DNA of 64,000 nucleotides from Lysinibacillus cavernae. Lineage in GTDB: Bacteria; Bacillota; Bacilli; Bacillales_A; Planococcaceae. The notes beneath the pieces were generated by a model. That model was not told the DNA's origin. It searched no databases and saw only the letters and a list, made by a program, of their open reading frames with translations. Where the stretch lies: positions 601,922-665,921 of the forward strand of contig NZ_WMEF01000002.1 in assembly GCF_009724685.1 (NCBI RefSeq). Direction: 5' to 3'. Every line of letters begins with the position of its first letter. The first letter of the stretch is position 1. Below are positions 49,057 through 57,807 of this stretch, in pieces. Position numbers and translations under genes: made by a program.

Positions 49057-49659
49057 TTGGAAGCATTTCTTCATGGCATCATTTTAGCATTTGGACTCAT
49101 TTTGCCATTAGGCGTACAAAATGTTTTTGTTTTTTCGCAAGGCGCTACACAACCCAATCTACTACGCGCCCTGCCAGCGAGTGTAACAGCTGCCATCTGT
49201 GATACCATACTGATTTTACTTGCAGTATTCGGTCTATCATTAATTGTCTTACAATTTGAGTGGTTACGAATCACTTTAATGACTGTTGGGATCCTATTTT
49301 TACTTTATATGGGCTATGCCATTTGGCGTTCGAAGCCAGCAACCGCACATAATAGCGATGCTCTGCCAATAAAAAAACAAATTCTCTTTGCACTCTCTGT
49401 GTCTCTTCTAAATCCACATGCCATTTTGGACACAATTGGCGTCATTGGAACGAGTGCATTAAAATATAGTGGCACAGAGCAAATGATCTTCACTATAGCC
49501 TGTGTCATCATTTCTTGGCTGTGGTTTTTTGGACTAACTATTACAGGAGCCTCCTTCAAAAAACTCGATAGTTCTGGAAAATTGATGACAATATTTACTA
49601 AATGCTCTGCCATATTTATTTGGGCGACAGCATGCTACCTTGTAAGCGGGTTCCTGTAG
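49057..49659 (+). CDS. LysE-family amino-acid exporter
   Basis: The 200-residue membrane protein has six hydrophobic helices and the LysE/RhtB-type opening LILPLGVQNVFVFSQG near residue 14, with the conserved NPHAILDTIG motif near residue 123. It should export basic or other amino acids. The start codon is TTG (49057), six bases after AAAGGAGGGG; the in-frame ATGs are internal. Divergent MocR-type regulation is likely. Confidence 0.87.
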   Translation: MEAFLHGIILAFGLILPLGVQNVFVFSQGATQPNLLRALPASVTAAICDTILILLAVFGLSLIVLQFEWLRITLMTVGILFLLYMGYAIWRSKPATAHNSDALPIKKQILFALSVSLLNPHAILDTIGVIGTSALKYSGTEQMIFTIACVIISWLWFFGLTITGASFKKLDSSGKLMTIFTKCSAIFIWATACYLVSGFL

Positions 49660-49673
49660 CATACATAGAAAAC

Positions 49674-49700
49674 GCTCAGGATTCCTCCTGAGCATTTCTG
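49674..49700. terminator. Bidirectional terminator
   Basis: A perfect 8 bp stem GCTCAGGA/TCCTGAGC lies between the convergent lysE-type and ileS genes. Confidence 0.7.
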
Positions 49701-52700
49701 TTATAGAGAGACGAAAACAGTAAGCTTTTCATTAAACAATTCTGTTTCAATCGATTTCTCTTCATGCCATTCTTCGCTATAATGAAGAGCCTTTACTAAT
49801 ACATTGGCTTGTAATAAAGCTTCGTGCCGCTGGATGATGGAAAGTACCTCCATACTACCACTAAAGGCAATCGATACATATTGCTCTACAGGTAGCTGCC
49901 ACTTTTTCCGTGCATCTTGAATTGTGCGAATTAATTCTCGCATTTGCCCCTCTTGTAGCAAACTCTCTGTTAGTTGAACGTTCATCAATACACGGCATGT
50001 GTTATCCTCCGCTAAAATATACTGATCCTTCACGAATGATTCAGCTACCACATGCTCTGTTAATAATGTTAGTTGTTGCCCTTCAATCTTAAAATCAACT
50101 GCTCCGTTTTGCTGTAGCTTCTGTTTTTCTTCATTCGTTAACGTCATAACATATTCTTTTACTTGGTTAACCTTTGAACCATATGCAGCTCCAGCTGTTT
50201 TAAAGTTAAGCTTATAATGGACGCTTTCATAGGCTGAAAAATCATGAGTCCACCTACAGGCTTTTATGTTTAGTTCATCCTGAATGAGCTCACTATAAGC
50301 TTGATAATCCGCCAGTTCACCTTCTACCGCTACAATGAGTTCACTTAAAGGTTGCTTAACCTTCATTCCCTGGCTATTACGGATACCGCGACCTAGTTCC
50401 ACAACCGTTAAAATGGCTGCCATTTCATGTTCAAGTTTAACATCCACAAGTTTTTCATTAAAATTCGGGTAGTTTTCTAAATGAACACTTTTGCCAGTTA
50501 ATTGGCGATAAATATCCTCTGCAATAAACGGCGTAAATGGTGCTACTAATTGGCAAATAGCTGTCAGAACTTCATAAAGTGTACTAAATGCACCTTTTTT
50601 GTCTGCTGTCAGCCCATTTGCCCAAAATCGAGTACGCGAACGTCGAATATACCAATTGCTTAACTCTTCCACCAATTCAGCAATTTCTCGTGTAGCCTGC
50701 GTAAATTGATAGTCATCCATGGACGTTGTTACAATCTGAATCGTGTGATGTAAGCGAGATACTATCCAATGATCTAAATGTGACCGTGTACCTGTATGCT
50801 CAGCATCATACGTAAATCCATCGATGTTGGCATACATTTGATAAAACTTAAATGTATTGTCAAGTGTATCCACTAGCTTTGATTTCGCATCCATCACGAT
50901 TTTTTTAGAAAAACGCTTCGGATTCCACGGTGAGCTGTCTATTAAAAATGCCCAACGTAAAGCATCTGCTCCATACTGCTCAATCAACTCAACAGGTTCT
51001 AAGGCATTGCCTTTACTTTTAGACATCTTCTGCCCATACTCATCTAGCACATGCCCTAATGATAGTACATTTTTATAAGGTGGCTTCCCTGTAAATAGCG
51101 TGGAAACCGCTAATAAACTATAGAAAAAACCTCGCGTTTGATCGATCCCTTCAATGACGACATCTGCTGGATACTGATGTTGAAAAGTCGTGATATCTTT
51201 AAAAGGGTAATGTTGCTGTGCAAATGGCATCGAACCGCTATCAAACCAGACATCGATGACTTCTGGTGTACGCTTCATCTCTCCCTGGCAGTTCGGACAC
51301 GTACAGACAATGTCATCAATAAATGGTTTATGAAGCTCTAATTGCTCATCGACAGCATCTTTTGCTAATTTTCTTAATGCTGTGATACTGTTTGGAGCCT
51401 CCTCCTGTCCGCAATCCTGACAAATCCATACATTCAGCGGTGTCCCCCAATAACGGTTACGACTAATATTCCAGTCCACTACATTTTCTAGGAAGTTGCC
51501 AAATCGACCATCCTTGATATGAGCCGGATACCATGTCACTTGTTGATTATTTTGTAAAAGCTGCTCTTTTAAAGCAGACATCTTGATAAACCAGCTATCT
51601 GTTGCATAGTACAGCAATGGTGAATCACAGCGCCAGCAATGTGGATAGCTATGCTCATATTTTTCTTTCGCAAATAAAAGCTCTTTTGTCGCAAGCATTT
51701 TAATGATATCGACATCACAATCTTTCACAAATCGTCCTATAAGCTCAGGCACCGCTTCTGTATAACATCCTTTCAGGTCCACTACATTGACAAATGACAA
51801 ACCATGTTGCTGAACCGTTTTATAATCGTCCTCCCCATAAGCTGGCGCAATATGCACGATCCCTGTGCCACTATGCTCTGTCACATAATCAGCCATTACC
51901 ACAACATGCCCCTTATCAACCGTTACATAAGAAAATGGTGGTTGATAGGAAACACCAGCAAATTCCTTCCCATCATGCTCACTTAATACTTCCACTGGCT
52001 CTAAAAAAACCTTCGATACCAGTGATTTAGCGAGGATATATACTTTATTTGCATGTTTGACACGTACATATTTAAGGGAAGGATTCATGGATAATGCCAC
52101 ATTGGCTGGTAATGTCCATGGCGTCGTTGTCCAGCCTAAGAAATATTCATCTTGATCCTTAAGCTTAAACATCGCTGTAACAGATAAATCTTTGACATCT
52201 TTATAGCCCTGCGCCACTTCGTGAGAGCTTAAAGATGTTTGACAGCTAGGGCAATAAGGTGAAACCCGGTGCCCTTTATATAAAAGCTTTTCCTTGTGAA
52301 CATGGCTTAAAATATGCCATACAGATTCGATGTAATCATTACTTAACGTTAGATAAGGATCATCCATATCAAGCCAGTAACCAAGCTGCTCTGTGAAAGT
52401 TTTCCATTTCTGTTCATAGGTAAAAACGCTATTTTTACACGCTTGAATAAAACGCTCTACCCCATAATTCTCAATCTCCTGCTTCCCAGAGATGCCTAAT
52501 GTTTTTTCTACCCCTAATTCCACGGGTAACCCATGTGTATCCCAACCTGCTTTTCGTTCAACAAAAAAGCCCTGCATTGTCTTATAACGCGCCACCACAT
52601 CCTTAATTGTTCTGCCGAATGCATGGCCGACATGTGGTAAACCATTTGCTGTTGGTGGTCCCTCGTAAAATACAAAGGGCTGCTGTCCAGCGCGATTTGT

Positions 52701-52793
52701 TACAGATTTTGCAAAAGTCCCTTCTTGCTCCCACAATGTTCGAATCCTAGTTTCTCGTTCAACCGTTGTTTCCTTCTTTTGTTCTACTTGCAT
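49701..52793 (-). CDS. ileS: Isoleucyl-tRNA synthetase, long type-2 form
   Basis: The 1030-residue class I synthetase has the HIGH motif as HVGH in [13 protein letters not shown] near residue 45 and KMSKS in [10 protein letters not shown] near residue 590. The CP1 editing domain and zinc-type cysteine clusters ([21 protein letters not shown]) are present. Length and sequence style match type-2 (eukaryote-like) IleRS rather than the roughly 920-residue type-1 enzyme usual in bacilli; type-2 enzymes include mupirocin-resistant ones. AGGAGG before the ATG at 52793 fixes the start. An Ile-specific T-box leader precedes it, so the gene should respond to uncharged tRNA-Ile. Confidence 0.93.
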   Translation of the reverse strand: MQVEQKKETTVERETRIRTLWEQEGTFAKSVTNRAGQQPFVFYEGPPTANGLPHVGHAFGRTIKDVVARYKTMQGFFVERKAGWDTHGLPVELGVEKTLGISGKQEIENYGVERFIQACKNSVFTYEQKWKTFTEQLGYWLDMDDPYLTLSNDYIESVWHILSHVHKEKLLYKGHRVSPYCPSCQTSLSSHEVAQGYKDVKDLSVTAMFKLKDQDEYFLGWTTTPWTLPANVALSMNPSLKYVRVKHANKVYILAKSLVSKVFLEPVEVLSEHDGKEFAGVSYQPPFSYVTVDKGHVVVMADYVTEHSGTGIVHIAPAYGEDDYKTVQQHGLSFVNVVDLKGCYTEAVPELIGRFVKDCDVDIIKMLATKELLFAKEKYEHSYPHCWRCDSPLLYYATDSWFIKMSALKEQLLQNNQQVTWYPAHIKDGRFGNFLENVVDWNISRNRYWGTPLNVWICQDCGQEEAPNSITALRKLAKDAVDEQLELHKPFIDDIVCTCPNCQGEMKRTPEVIDVWFDSGSMPFAQQHYPFKDITTFQHQYPADVVIEGIDQTRGFFYSLLAVSTLFTGKPPYKNVLSLGHVLDEYGQKMSKSKGNALEPVELIEQYGADALRWAFLIDSSPWNPKRFSKKIVMDAKSKLVDTLDNTFKFYQMYANIDGFTYDAEHTGTRSHLDHWIVSRLHHTIQIVTTSMDDYQFTQATREIAELVEELSNWYIRRSRTRFWANGLTADKKGAFSTLYEVLTAICQLVAPFTPFIAEDIYRQLTGKSVHLENYPNFNEKLVDVKLEHEMAAILTVVELGRGIRNSQGMKVKQPLSELIVAVEGELADYQAYSELIQDELNIKACRWTHDFSAYESVHYKLNFKTAGAAYGSKVNQVKEYVMTLTNEEKQKLQQNGAVDFKIEGQQLTLLTEHVVAESFVKDQYILAEDNTCRVLMNVQLTESLLQEGQMRELIRTIQDARKKWQLPVEQYVSIAFSGSMEVLSIIQRHEALLQANVLVKALHYSEEWHEEKSIETELFNEKLTVFVSL

Positions 52794-52834
52794 ATTAGTT
52801 CCTCCTATACAATTATTTTTGTATAAAAGGCATA

Positions 52835-53082
52835 CAAAAAACCCCGTCCCAAGGAAAGGGACGGGGTTAACCGCGAATACCACCCTAATTCTATTGACAC
52901 CTTAGTCAATAGCACTCAGCAACGTACTATCATACGTGTTCTTTTTAACGGTAGACACCCGGGTTAGCTTACTATTTTCGGCTAACCTTCTCAGAGAGGA
53001 TTTTCATGTAACAATTGCACACCGACTTCCACCAAATGTCGGCTCTCTGTAGAACAAAATGAAACACTACTCTTTCTCATCA
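52835..53082 (-). promoter_or_regulatory. T-box leader, specifier ATC (Ile)
   Basis: On the minus strand the T-box sequence AGGGTGGTATTCGCG (about 52871-52885) is followed by a terminator of 10 perfect pairs (ACCCCGTCCC with GGGACGGGGT) and T6. In stem I, AGAGAG pairs with CTCTCT, and the specifier loop GAAAATC presents ATC at 52999-53001. Confidence 0.95.
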
Positions 53083-53151
53083 ACGAAGTTGTATGCTTTT
53101 ATTGCTACTCATCTTACCAAATTACCAATTGGCTGTCAATAATGGACTACC

Positions 53152-53997
53152 TTAAAATAGTTCGTTGAGGCAAGTAGCGATGCTTTGATGAAGAGTCACA
53201 TATTGTGGTTGATTATTTGTTTGAATAAAGAAGCTCTTTAGCAATGTTTTGCAATTGAACAAAACGTTTCTATACTGTTCTTCAACCAGCTGATCCTTTA
53301 GTGTAGATAAAGTGGAAGGAACTTGCTGCAATAATTGAATAACCTCATTTTGCTCTAAGCCATGCTCTAACATCGCGAAAATCGGCACTAACAGTCTTTC
53401 ATCCTCATCATGGATAAACACATAATGAGGTTGTAAATAGATGGACCAAAGTGCATGTAGCATATCGACATAAGCTGTTCCAGTCATTTTAGGATTTTTC
53501 ACCAGTTCATCGATAGCATCCGATGCATGTGCCACACTATGCGCCCATCCCTTGCCAGGCACATAGCCTCTTACATCCTTTTCAGCTACCACATAAGCCA
53601 TTAACTTAGTTTGACAGTGTTCTATATTATCCTGAGATAAAAAATTATCTTGTAGATCTCGGGCTAGTAGAAGAGCAAGCAATAAAGTTGTAAAGGAGCG
53701 GGTAAAGACCCAATCAGATTCCTCTTCATCGATGCCTTTCAACAGTAAATGGTTCAAGCTGTAATCCCAAAGCTCCATTAAGCGGCGATGATTCAGTAGA
53801 TTTTTTTCTAGAATCCACTCATAAAAGCTACCATAAATGCATGCATCCCTTAGCTCACTATCAGTAGAGCCGATATGTGCCAACATGGACTGCAAAAGCT
53901 GCTCTTGATTCACTTGTTCCCAGGTTGTTTGACCCTTTTTCAATGCGCTTAGTTTATCCTTTAAATCTTCTTCCTTCAATACATCACGTAATAGCAA
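53152..53997 (-). CDS. DUF2785-family protein
   Basis: The 281-residue cytoplasmic, largely helical protein has the DUF2785 landmark DVRGYVPGKGWAHSVAHASDA near residue 150, with His and Asp residues that could bind a ligand. The biochemical function is unknown. An ATG at 54021 opens the frame, but AGGGGAG lies within that extension, eight bases before a TTG at 53997, which is taken as the start. The longer frame would overlap the stop codon of the degraded gene just upstream. Confidence 0.78.
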   Translation of the reverse strand: MLLRDVLKEEDLKDKLSALKKGQTTWEQVNQEQLLQSMLAHIGSTDSELRDACIYGSFYEWILEKNLLNHRRLMELWDYSLNHLLLKGIDEEESDWVFTRSFTTLLLALLLARDLQDNFLSQDNIEHCQTKLMAYVVAEKDVRGYVPGKGWAHSVAHASDAIDELVKNPKMTGTAYVDMLHALWSIYLQPHYVFIHDEDERLLVPIFAMLEHGLEQNEVIQLLQQVPSTLSTLKDQLVEEQYRNVLFNCKTLLKSFFIQTNNQPQYVTLHQSIATCLNELF

Positions 53998-54017
53998 TTG
54001 TATGTCTCCCCTTTGCC

Positions 54018-54265
54018 TCATTGATTGTTGTACGCACCGCTACTTTCTCGGTACAGTCCATCTAGTTTCCATCCCTCATTAAAACGGACATATGTAAATT
54101 CCTTTTGCCCATTATCCATGTGAACAATAGCCTTGCTGGGCCAAGGAAAGGTTGTAGCGTATACCTGACATTACGCACTTCAGTTATGCCTTCAGCAACA
54201 TCAAGAAGTGTAGAAGGCTGTAGCATTCTACAGTAGCGTAAATATCAACACAACATCCCTTTAAC
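54018..54265 (-). pseudogene. Degraded remnant of an unidentified gene
   Basis: On the minus strand, conceptual translation gives protein-like sequence split over three frames: about GCCVDIYATVE, then MLQPSTLLDVAEGITEVRN, then YATTFPWPSKAIVHMDNGQ, continuing KEFTYVRFNEGW to a TGA at 54018-54020. The joins look like a one-base loss near 54223 and an extra TA near 54160 (TATA where TA would restore the frame). No ribosome binding site or intact start is seen. The protein family is not recognised. It lies directly upstream of the DUF2785 gene. Confidence 0.55.
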
Positions 54266-54522
54266 ATTTAGAAAAATATTACAACTATTGTAACTGAAAC
54301 CAACGCTTAATAAAAGACTAGATACTCTAATTCATAGTAGATGTGGGCTTTAGTCTTTACTCTGGATTTTCCTCTACTATTTTTATCCCTACTATATCTA
54401 TAAATGGTTTTGACTCATCGTTTCCCAACATCTTGCTATATAGTACATCCACTAGAGGAAACCGCGTTCCATCTCTCTCCTATAAATGGTGCTAGCCGTT
54501 TCCAGGTTTGCCTTTTTGTCAT
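54266..54522. other. Intergenic stretch without recognisable features
   Basis: AT-rich DNA between the gene remnant and the Lrp-family gene. No hairpin with a T-run and no frame with a ribosome binding site is seen. Confidence 0.5.
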
Positions 54523-54966
54523 TTATTCAAAATCATTGTTAGCAAACGGGACAACGACCTTTTTTTCCGCTGAAGATAACACGATGTTGGTAGAAGGTGT
54601 ACCATAGGGCATAGCTGCATCAATAAACTGCTCTAATGTTTCTACTGAATAAGTTGCTAGCTTGACAATATAGCTAATTTCTCCCGCCACTCGATAGCAC
54701 GCCATTACATCAGGATGGGCATTACAAAATGCTGAGAGGCTTTTACAATCAATGGATTTAAATAAAATAATGGCTTCAATAGTGCGCTCCATCTTTTTCA
54801 AATTCACCCTTGCATGATACCCTTCAATCACACCTTGTTCCTCCAACTTTTTGACACGTTCAATAACAGCGGGAGAAGATAAATGAACGATTGTAGCTAA
54901 TTCTTTCATCGAGATTTTTGCATTATGCTGTAACTGTTGTAAAATTTGTGTATCAATTTGATCCAT
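54523..54966 (-). CDS. Lrp/AsnC-family transcriptional regulator
   Basis: The 147-residue protein has the Lrp winged-helix start (DQIDTQILQQLQHNAKISMKELATIVHLSSPAVIERVKKLEEQGVIEGY) and an RAM effector domain. Lrp proteins sense amino acids and often control a neighbouring gene. It is divergent from a DJ-1/PfpI-type gene (142-base gap), the most likely local target. Confidence 0.9.
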   Translation of the reverse strand: MDQIDTQILQQLQHNAKISMKELATIVHLSSPAVIERVKKLEEQGVIEGYHARVNLKKMERTIEAIILFKSIDCKSLSAFCNAHPDVMACYRVAGEISYIVKLATYSVETLEQFIDAAMPYGTPSTNIVLSSAEKKVVVPFANNDFE

Positions 54967-55107
54967 GGCCCTTCACCTTTCATAATCAACTATTTTTCCT
55001 ATAATACCTTTTCAAATAAAGTTTTTTATCTAAAATACATTATACAACTTCTGTTAACATTCAGCTCTATTGATTACAATTAAAGCAATAAAGGAGGCAG
55101 AGTCAAC

Positions 55108-55692
55108 ATGAAAAAAATATTGTTACTTTTAGCAAATGGCTTTGAGGCAGTGGAGGCAAGTGTCTTTACCGATGTACTTGGCTGGAATAAATGGGAGGGC
55201 GATGGAACAACAGAAGTTGTTACAGTGGGATTACATAAACAATTGCAATGTACATGGAATTTTAACGTCACTCCAGAAAAATTGCTGCATGAAATTGATT
55301 TAGAGGATTTTGATGCTTTAGCTATCCCTGGTGGCTTTGAGGAAGCGGGATTTTATGAAGATGCCTTTAGCGAGGAATTCCAAACCGTTGTGCGTCATTT
55401 TGATGAACAGAAGAAGCCCATTGCAACGATCTGTGTAGCCTCCCTTATTTTAGGGCATAGCGGTATTCTACAACATCGTCAAGCAACAACCTACAATCAC
55501 CCTACAAGTAAACGAATAGCGCAGCTTGAAGCTTATGGTGCGCATATTGTGAAGGAAAGAATTGTTCAAACGGATCATATCATTACTTCGTCGAATCCAG
55601 GCACAGCCTTTGATGTGGCCTTTCGCCTACTCGAAATGCTGACGTCTTCCACAAATACGATGAAAGTGAAGGATTTAATGGGCTTTAGCTAA
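55108..55692 (+). CDS. DJ-1/PfpI-family protein
   Basis: The 194-residue protein has the DJ-1 fold: N-terminal KKILLLLANGFEAVEASVF with the conserved Glu, AIPGGFEEAGF near residue 73 and the nucleophile Cys in ATICVASLILGHSG near residue 110. Family members act as deglycase/glyoxalase-like or amidase-like enzymes in stress protection. AAAGGAGG precedes the ATG. It may be controlled by the divergent Lrp-type regulator. Confidence 0.88.
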   Translation: MKKILLLLANGFEAVEASVFTDVLGWNKWEGDGTTEVVTVGLHKQLQCTWNFNVTPEKLLHEIDLEDFDALAIPGGFEEAGFYEDAFSEEFQTVVRHFDEQKKPIATICVASLILGHSGILQHRQATTYNHPTSKRIAQLEAYGAHIVKERIVQTDHIITSSNPGTAFDVAFRLLEMLTSSTNTMKVKDLMGFS

Positions 55693-55720
55693 AACCGAAG
55701 AGTTCTTATCTATTTAACAT

Positions 55721-55768
55721 AAAAAGTAGGCTTACACCAAGATATTTGGCGTAAACCTACTTTTTATT
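55721..55768. terminator. Bidirectional terminator
   Basis: An 18-base stem (55721-55738 with 55748-55765, one mismatch) with A5 and T5 flanks lies between the convergent DJ-1-type and SLH genes. Confidence 0.85.
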
Positions 55769-55776
55769 TTTTTCTA

Positions 55777-57270
55777 TTATTTTTTGGCTGGTACTGTTTC
55801 TGATGTGTTAAAATCCATTTCCTTAGCATTTTCAAGCACATCTTTTGGAATCGTAATCGTTGTCACAGCATTGAAATCATGATATTTGATTGTTGTTTGC
55901 TGTTTTGTTTTGATTGAATTGCCTTCTACTTGCATCTTTAATGTCATATCCATAGCCATTTCTTCTACATCAAATGTTTTTTTATTTATCAGTAATTTGT
56001 ATGTGAGACTATCAAAAGAAATATTGCCCAATTGCGCCTCCAGATTAGCGTCCATACCTAAATCCATTACACCAAGCTGCTGCTTCATTAGCTCTGTGAA
56101 TTTATCACCAGCGCCCTTTAGAGATAATTCATATCGGCTAGCTGTTTCAGTTATTGTGAAGTCTTCAGCAAATGCTTGTAGCATCTCTAATTGCTCCGCT
56201 GCATCTGGCTGCATCCCTGTTTGACTAAGTACATCCTCAAATAATTGTTTCGGGAACTTTATCCAAGCCTTTTGCTCTGCCTCATACATATACATACCAT
56301 CTTTAGCTGTCATATACATTTTAATCGGCAAATTCATCGCTTCACCATTAGTTGAATCTGTTATAGACATTGTGCCATCCGCAAAGAATTGCATAGGCTC
56401 TGTAACAATTTCCATGGACATCTTGCCTTTAGAATCCATTGTCATGGTTTCCTGACCATCGTTTACCTCGACTGACTGAGTCATCGTCATCGTAGCCTTC
56501 ATGCTTTTTAGCTCTTTCTGCTTGGCTAATGTTTTGGCAAATACTTCCTCTAAAAATGCACTATCTTTTGTTGTCGCAGGTTTTTCTTCAGTTACCTGCT
56601 CCTCTTTTGGTTGTTCCTCTTTTTCTTCTGTTGTAGGCTGAGCTTCCTCAGCTAAGTCTAATGCGTTCACAATAAATGTTGCTAACTGACCACGTGTAAC
56701 ATTTTTCTCCACACCAAATTCTGTTGCAGAAACACCTTTTGCAATACCTGCCTCATACAATGCCGTCACAGCATCTGCAAATGGACTATTTTGTGGTACA
56801 TCTGTAAATGGACTTTTTCCATCTGCTGTTAAGCCCGTTGCCTGTGCCACCATAACTGCCATTTGACCACGTGTAATAGACTCATTTGGACGGAAAGTAT
56901 CATCCTCATATCCTTGCACAACGTCAAGATTAACCAATGTAATAATCGCCTTATAGTATGGACTAGAAGAGTCTACATCCTTGAAATTCGGATTTTCTAC
57001 AGTCGCCGTATCTGTTGTTGTTAGATGGAAAGCATCTGCAATCATCTTCACTGCTTGTCCACGTGTTACGTCCTGTGATGGCTTAAATGTACCATCTGGA
57101 AAACCATTAATAATATCTGCTGCATGTAATATTGAAATACTGTTAAAATGTGCATAATCTTCGCTTACATCCGAAAATGGACTAGCAGCTGAAACAGGTA
57201 CAACTGCTAAAGCTGTTATTGCCACTGCTGTTGTTGCCGCCGTGTAAAGCTTATGTTTTTTCTTTGTCAT
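55777..57270 (-). CDS. SLH-domain cell-surface protein with DUF6612-like C-terminal domain
   Basis: The 497-residue secreted protein has a Sec signal peptide ending VPVSAASPF and three SLH repeats (about residues 32-200) with the GFPDGTFKPSQDVTRGQAVKMIA and GYEDDTFRPNESITRGQMAVM motifs. SLH domains bind pyruvylated secondary cell-wall polymer. An acidic Glu/Gln/Pro/Thr linker (about 205-232) leads to a beta-rich domain with KSMKATMTMTQSVEV near its start, resembling DUF6612-type lipoprotein domains that may bind lipid or polymer. The frame is open to 57318, but GGGGGA before the ATG at 57270 sets the start. Confidence 0.88.
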   Translation of the reverse strand: MTKKKHKLYTAATTAVAITALAVVPVSAASPFSDVSEDYAHFNSISILHAADIINGFPDGTFKPSQDVTRGQAVKMIADAFHLTTTDTATVENPNFKDVDSSSPYYKAIITLVNLDVVQGYEDDTFRPNESITRGQMAVMVAQATGLTADGKSPFTDVPQNSPFADAVTALYEAGIAKGVSATEFGVEKNVTRGQLATFIVNALDLAEEAQPTTEEKEEQPKEEQVTEEKPATTKDSAFLEEVFAKTLAKQKELKSMKATMTMTQSVEVNDGQETMTMDSKGKMSMEIVTEPMQFFADGTMSITDSTNGEAMNLPIKMYMTAKDGMYMYEAEQKAWIKFPKQLFEDVLSQTGMQPDAAEQLEMLQAFAEDFTITETASRYELSLKGAGDKFTELMKQQLGVMDLGMDANLEAQLGNISFDSLTYKLLINKKTFDVEEMAMDMTLKMQVEGNSIKTKQQTTIKYHDFNAVTTITIPKDVLENAKEMDFNTSETVPAKK

Positions 57271-57420
57271 AATTGATCGTCCCCCATTTATATATATATT
57301 AAAAGGCTTACATTTCAATTTTATATAAACATTTGGGAAAATGCTACGTATTTGGAAATAATCTTGCCTTGTATGCTAAGAATACTTTTGTTTTTAGCCA
57401 ATCAATCCGCCATTGGTTCT

Positions 57421-57753
57421 CTCTATCGGCCACTTCTAGCGCTTTATCCTTCACTTTTTGAGTTCTATCCATCACTTTATGGTCTATCCATCACTTCTGC
57501 CATTCTATCCACCACTTTATAAGTTCTATCCATCACTTCTCCCATTCTATCCACCACTTTATGGTCTATCCATCACCTCTGCCGCTTTATCCTTCACTTT
57601 ATGCGTTCTATCCATCACTTCTGCCATTCTATCCATCACTTCTGCCATTCTATCCACCACTTTATGCGTTCTATCCATCACTTCTGCCACTCTATCCACC
57701 ACTTTATGGTCTATCCATCACTTCTGCCACCCTATCCACCACTTTATAAAGTT
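57421..57753. repeat. Minisatellite of about 16 units, 19-23 bp each
   Basis: The unit core is CTATCCATCACTT or CTATCCACCACTT, followed alternately by CTGCCATT or TATGCGTT/TATGGT. Counting by eye gives 16 consecutive units from 57421 to 57753, most 21 bp long. It fills the gap between the SLH gene and acnA. The plus-strand frames through it (Tyr-Pro-Ser-Leu-Leu-Pro type) lack a ribosome binding site and are judged non-coding. Confidence 0.88.
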
Positions 57754-57765
57754 CACTATTCCAAA

Positions 57766-57796
57766 CAAAAAAACCGACCTCCTAAGAGATCGGTTT
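57766..57796 (-). terminator. Terminator of acnA
   Basis: On the minus strand AAACCGATCTC pairs with GAGGTCGGTTT (one mismatch) around a short loop, followed by TTTTTGTTTGG. Confidence 0.82.
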
Positions 57797-57807
57797 TATG
57801 GTTATGA

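Noticed and set aside
52794..52883. N-terminal extension of IleS
   Set aside because: It reads through the T-box terminator and lies upstream of the AGGAGG site; the ATG at 52793 is the start.
54404..54607. Plus-strand 67-codon frame
   Set aside because: It runs antisense into the Lrp-family gene and has no ribosome binding site.
57421..57753. CRISPR array
   Set aside because: Units are contiguous 19-23 bp repeats without unique spacers, and no cas genes are present.
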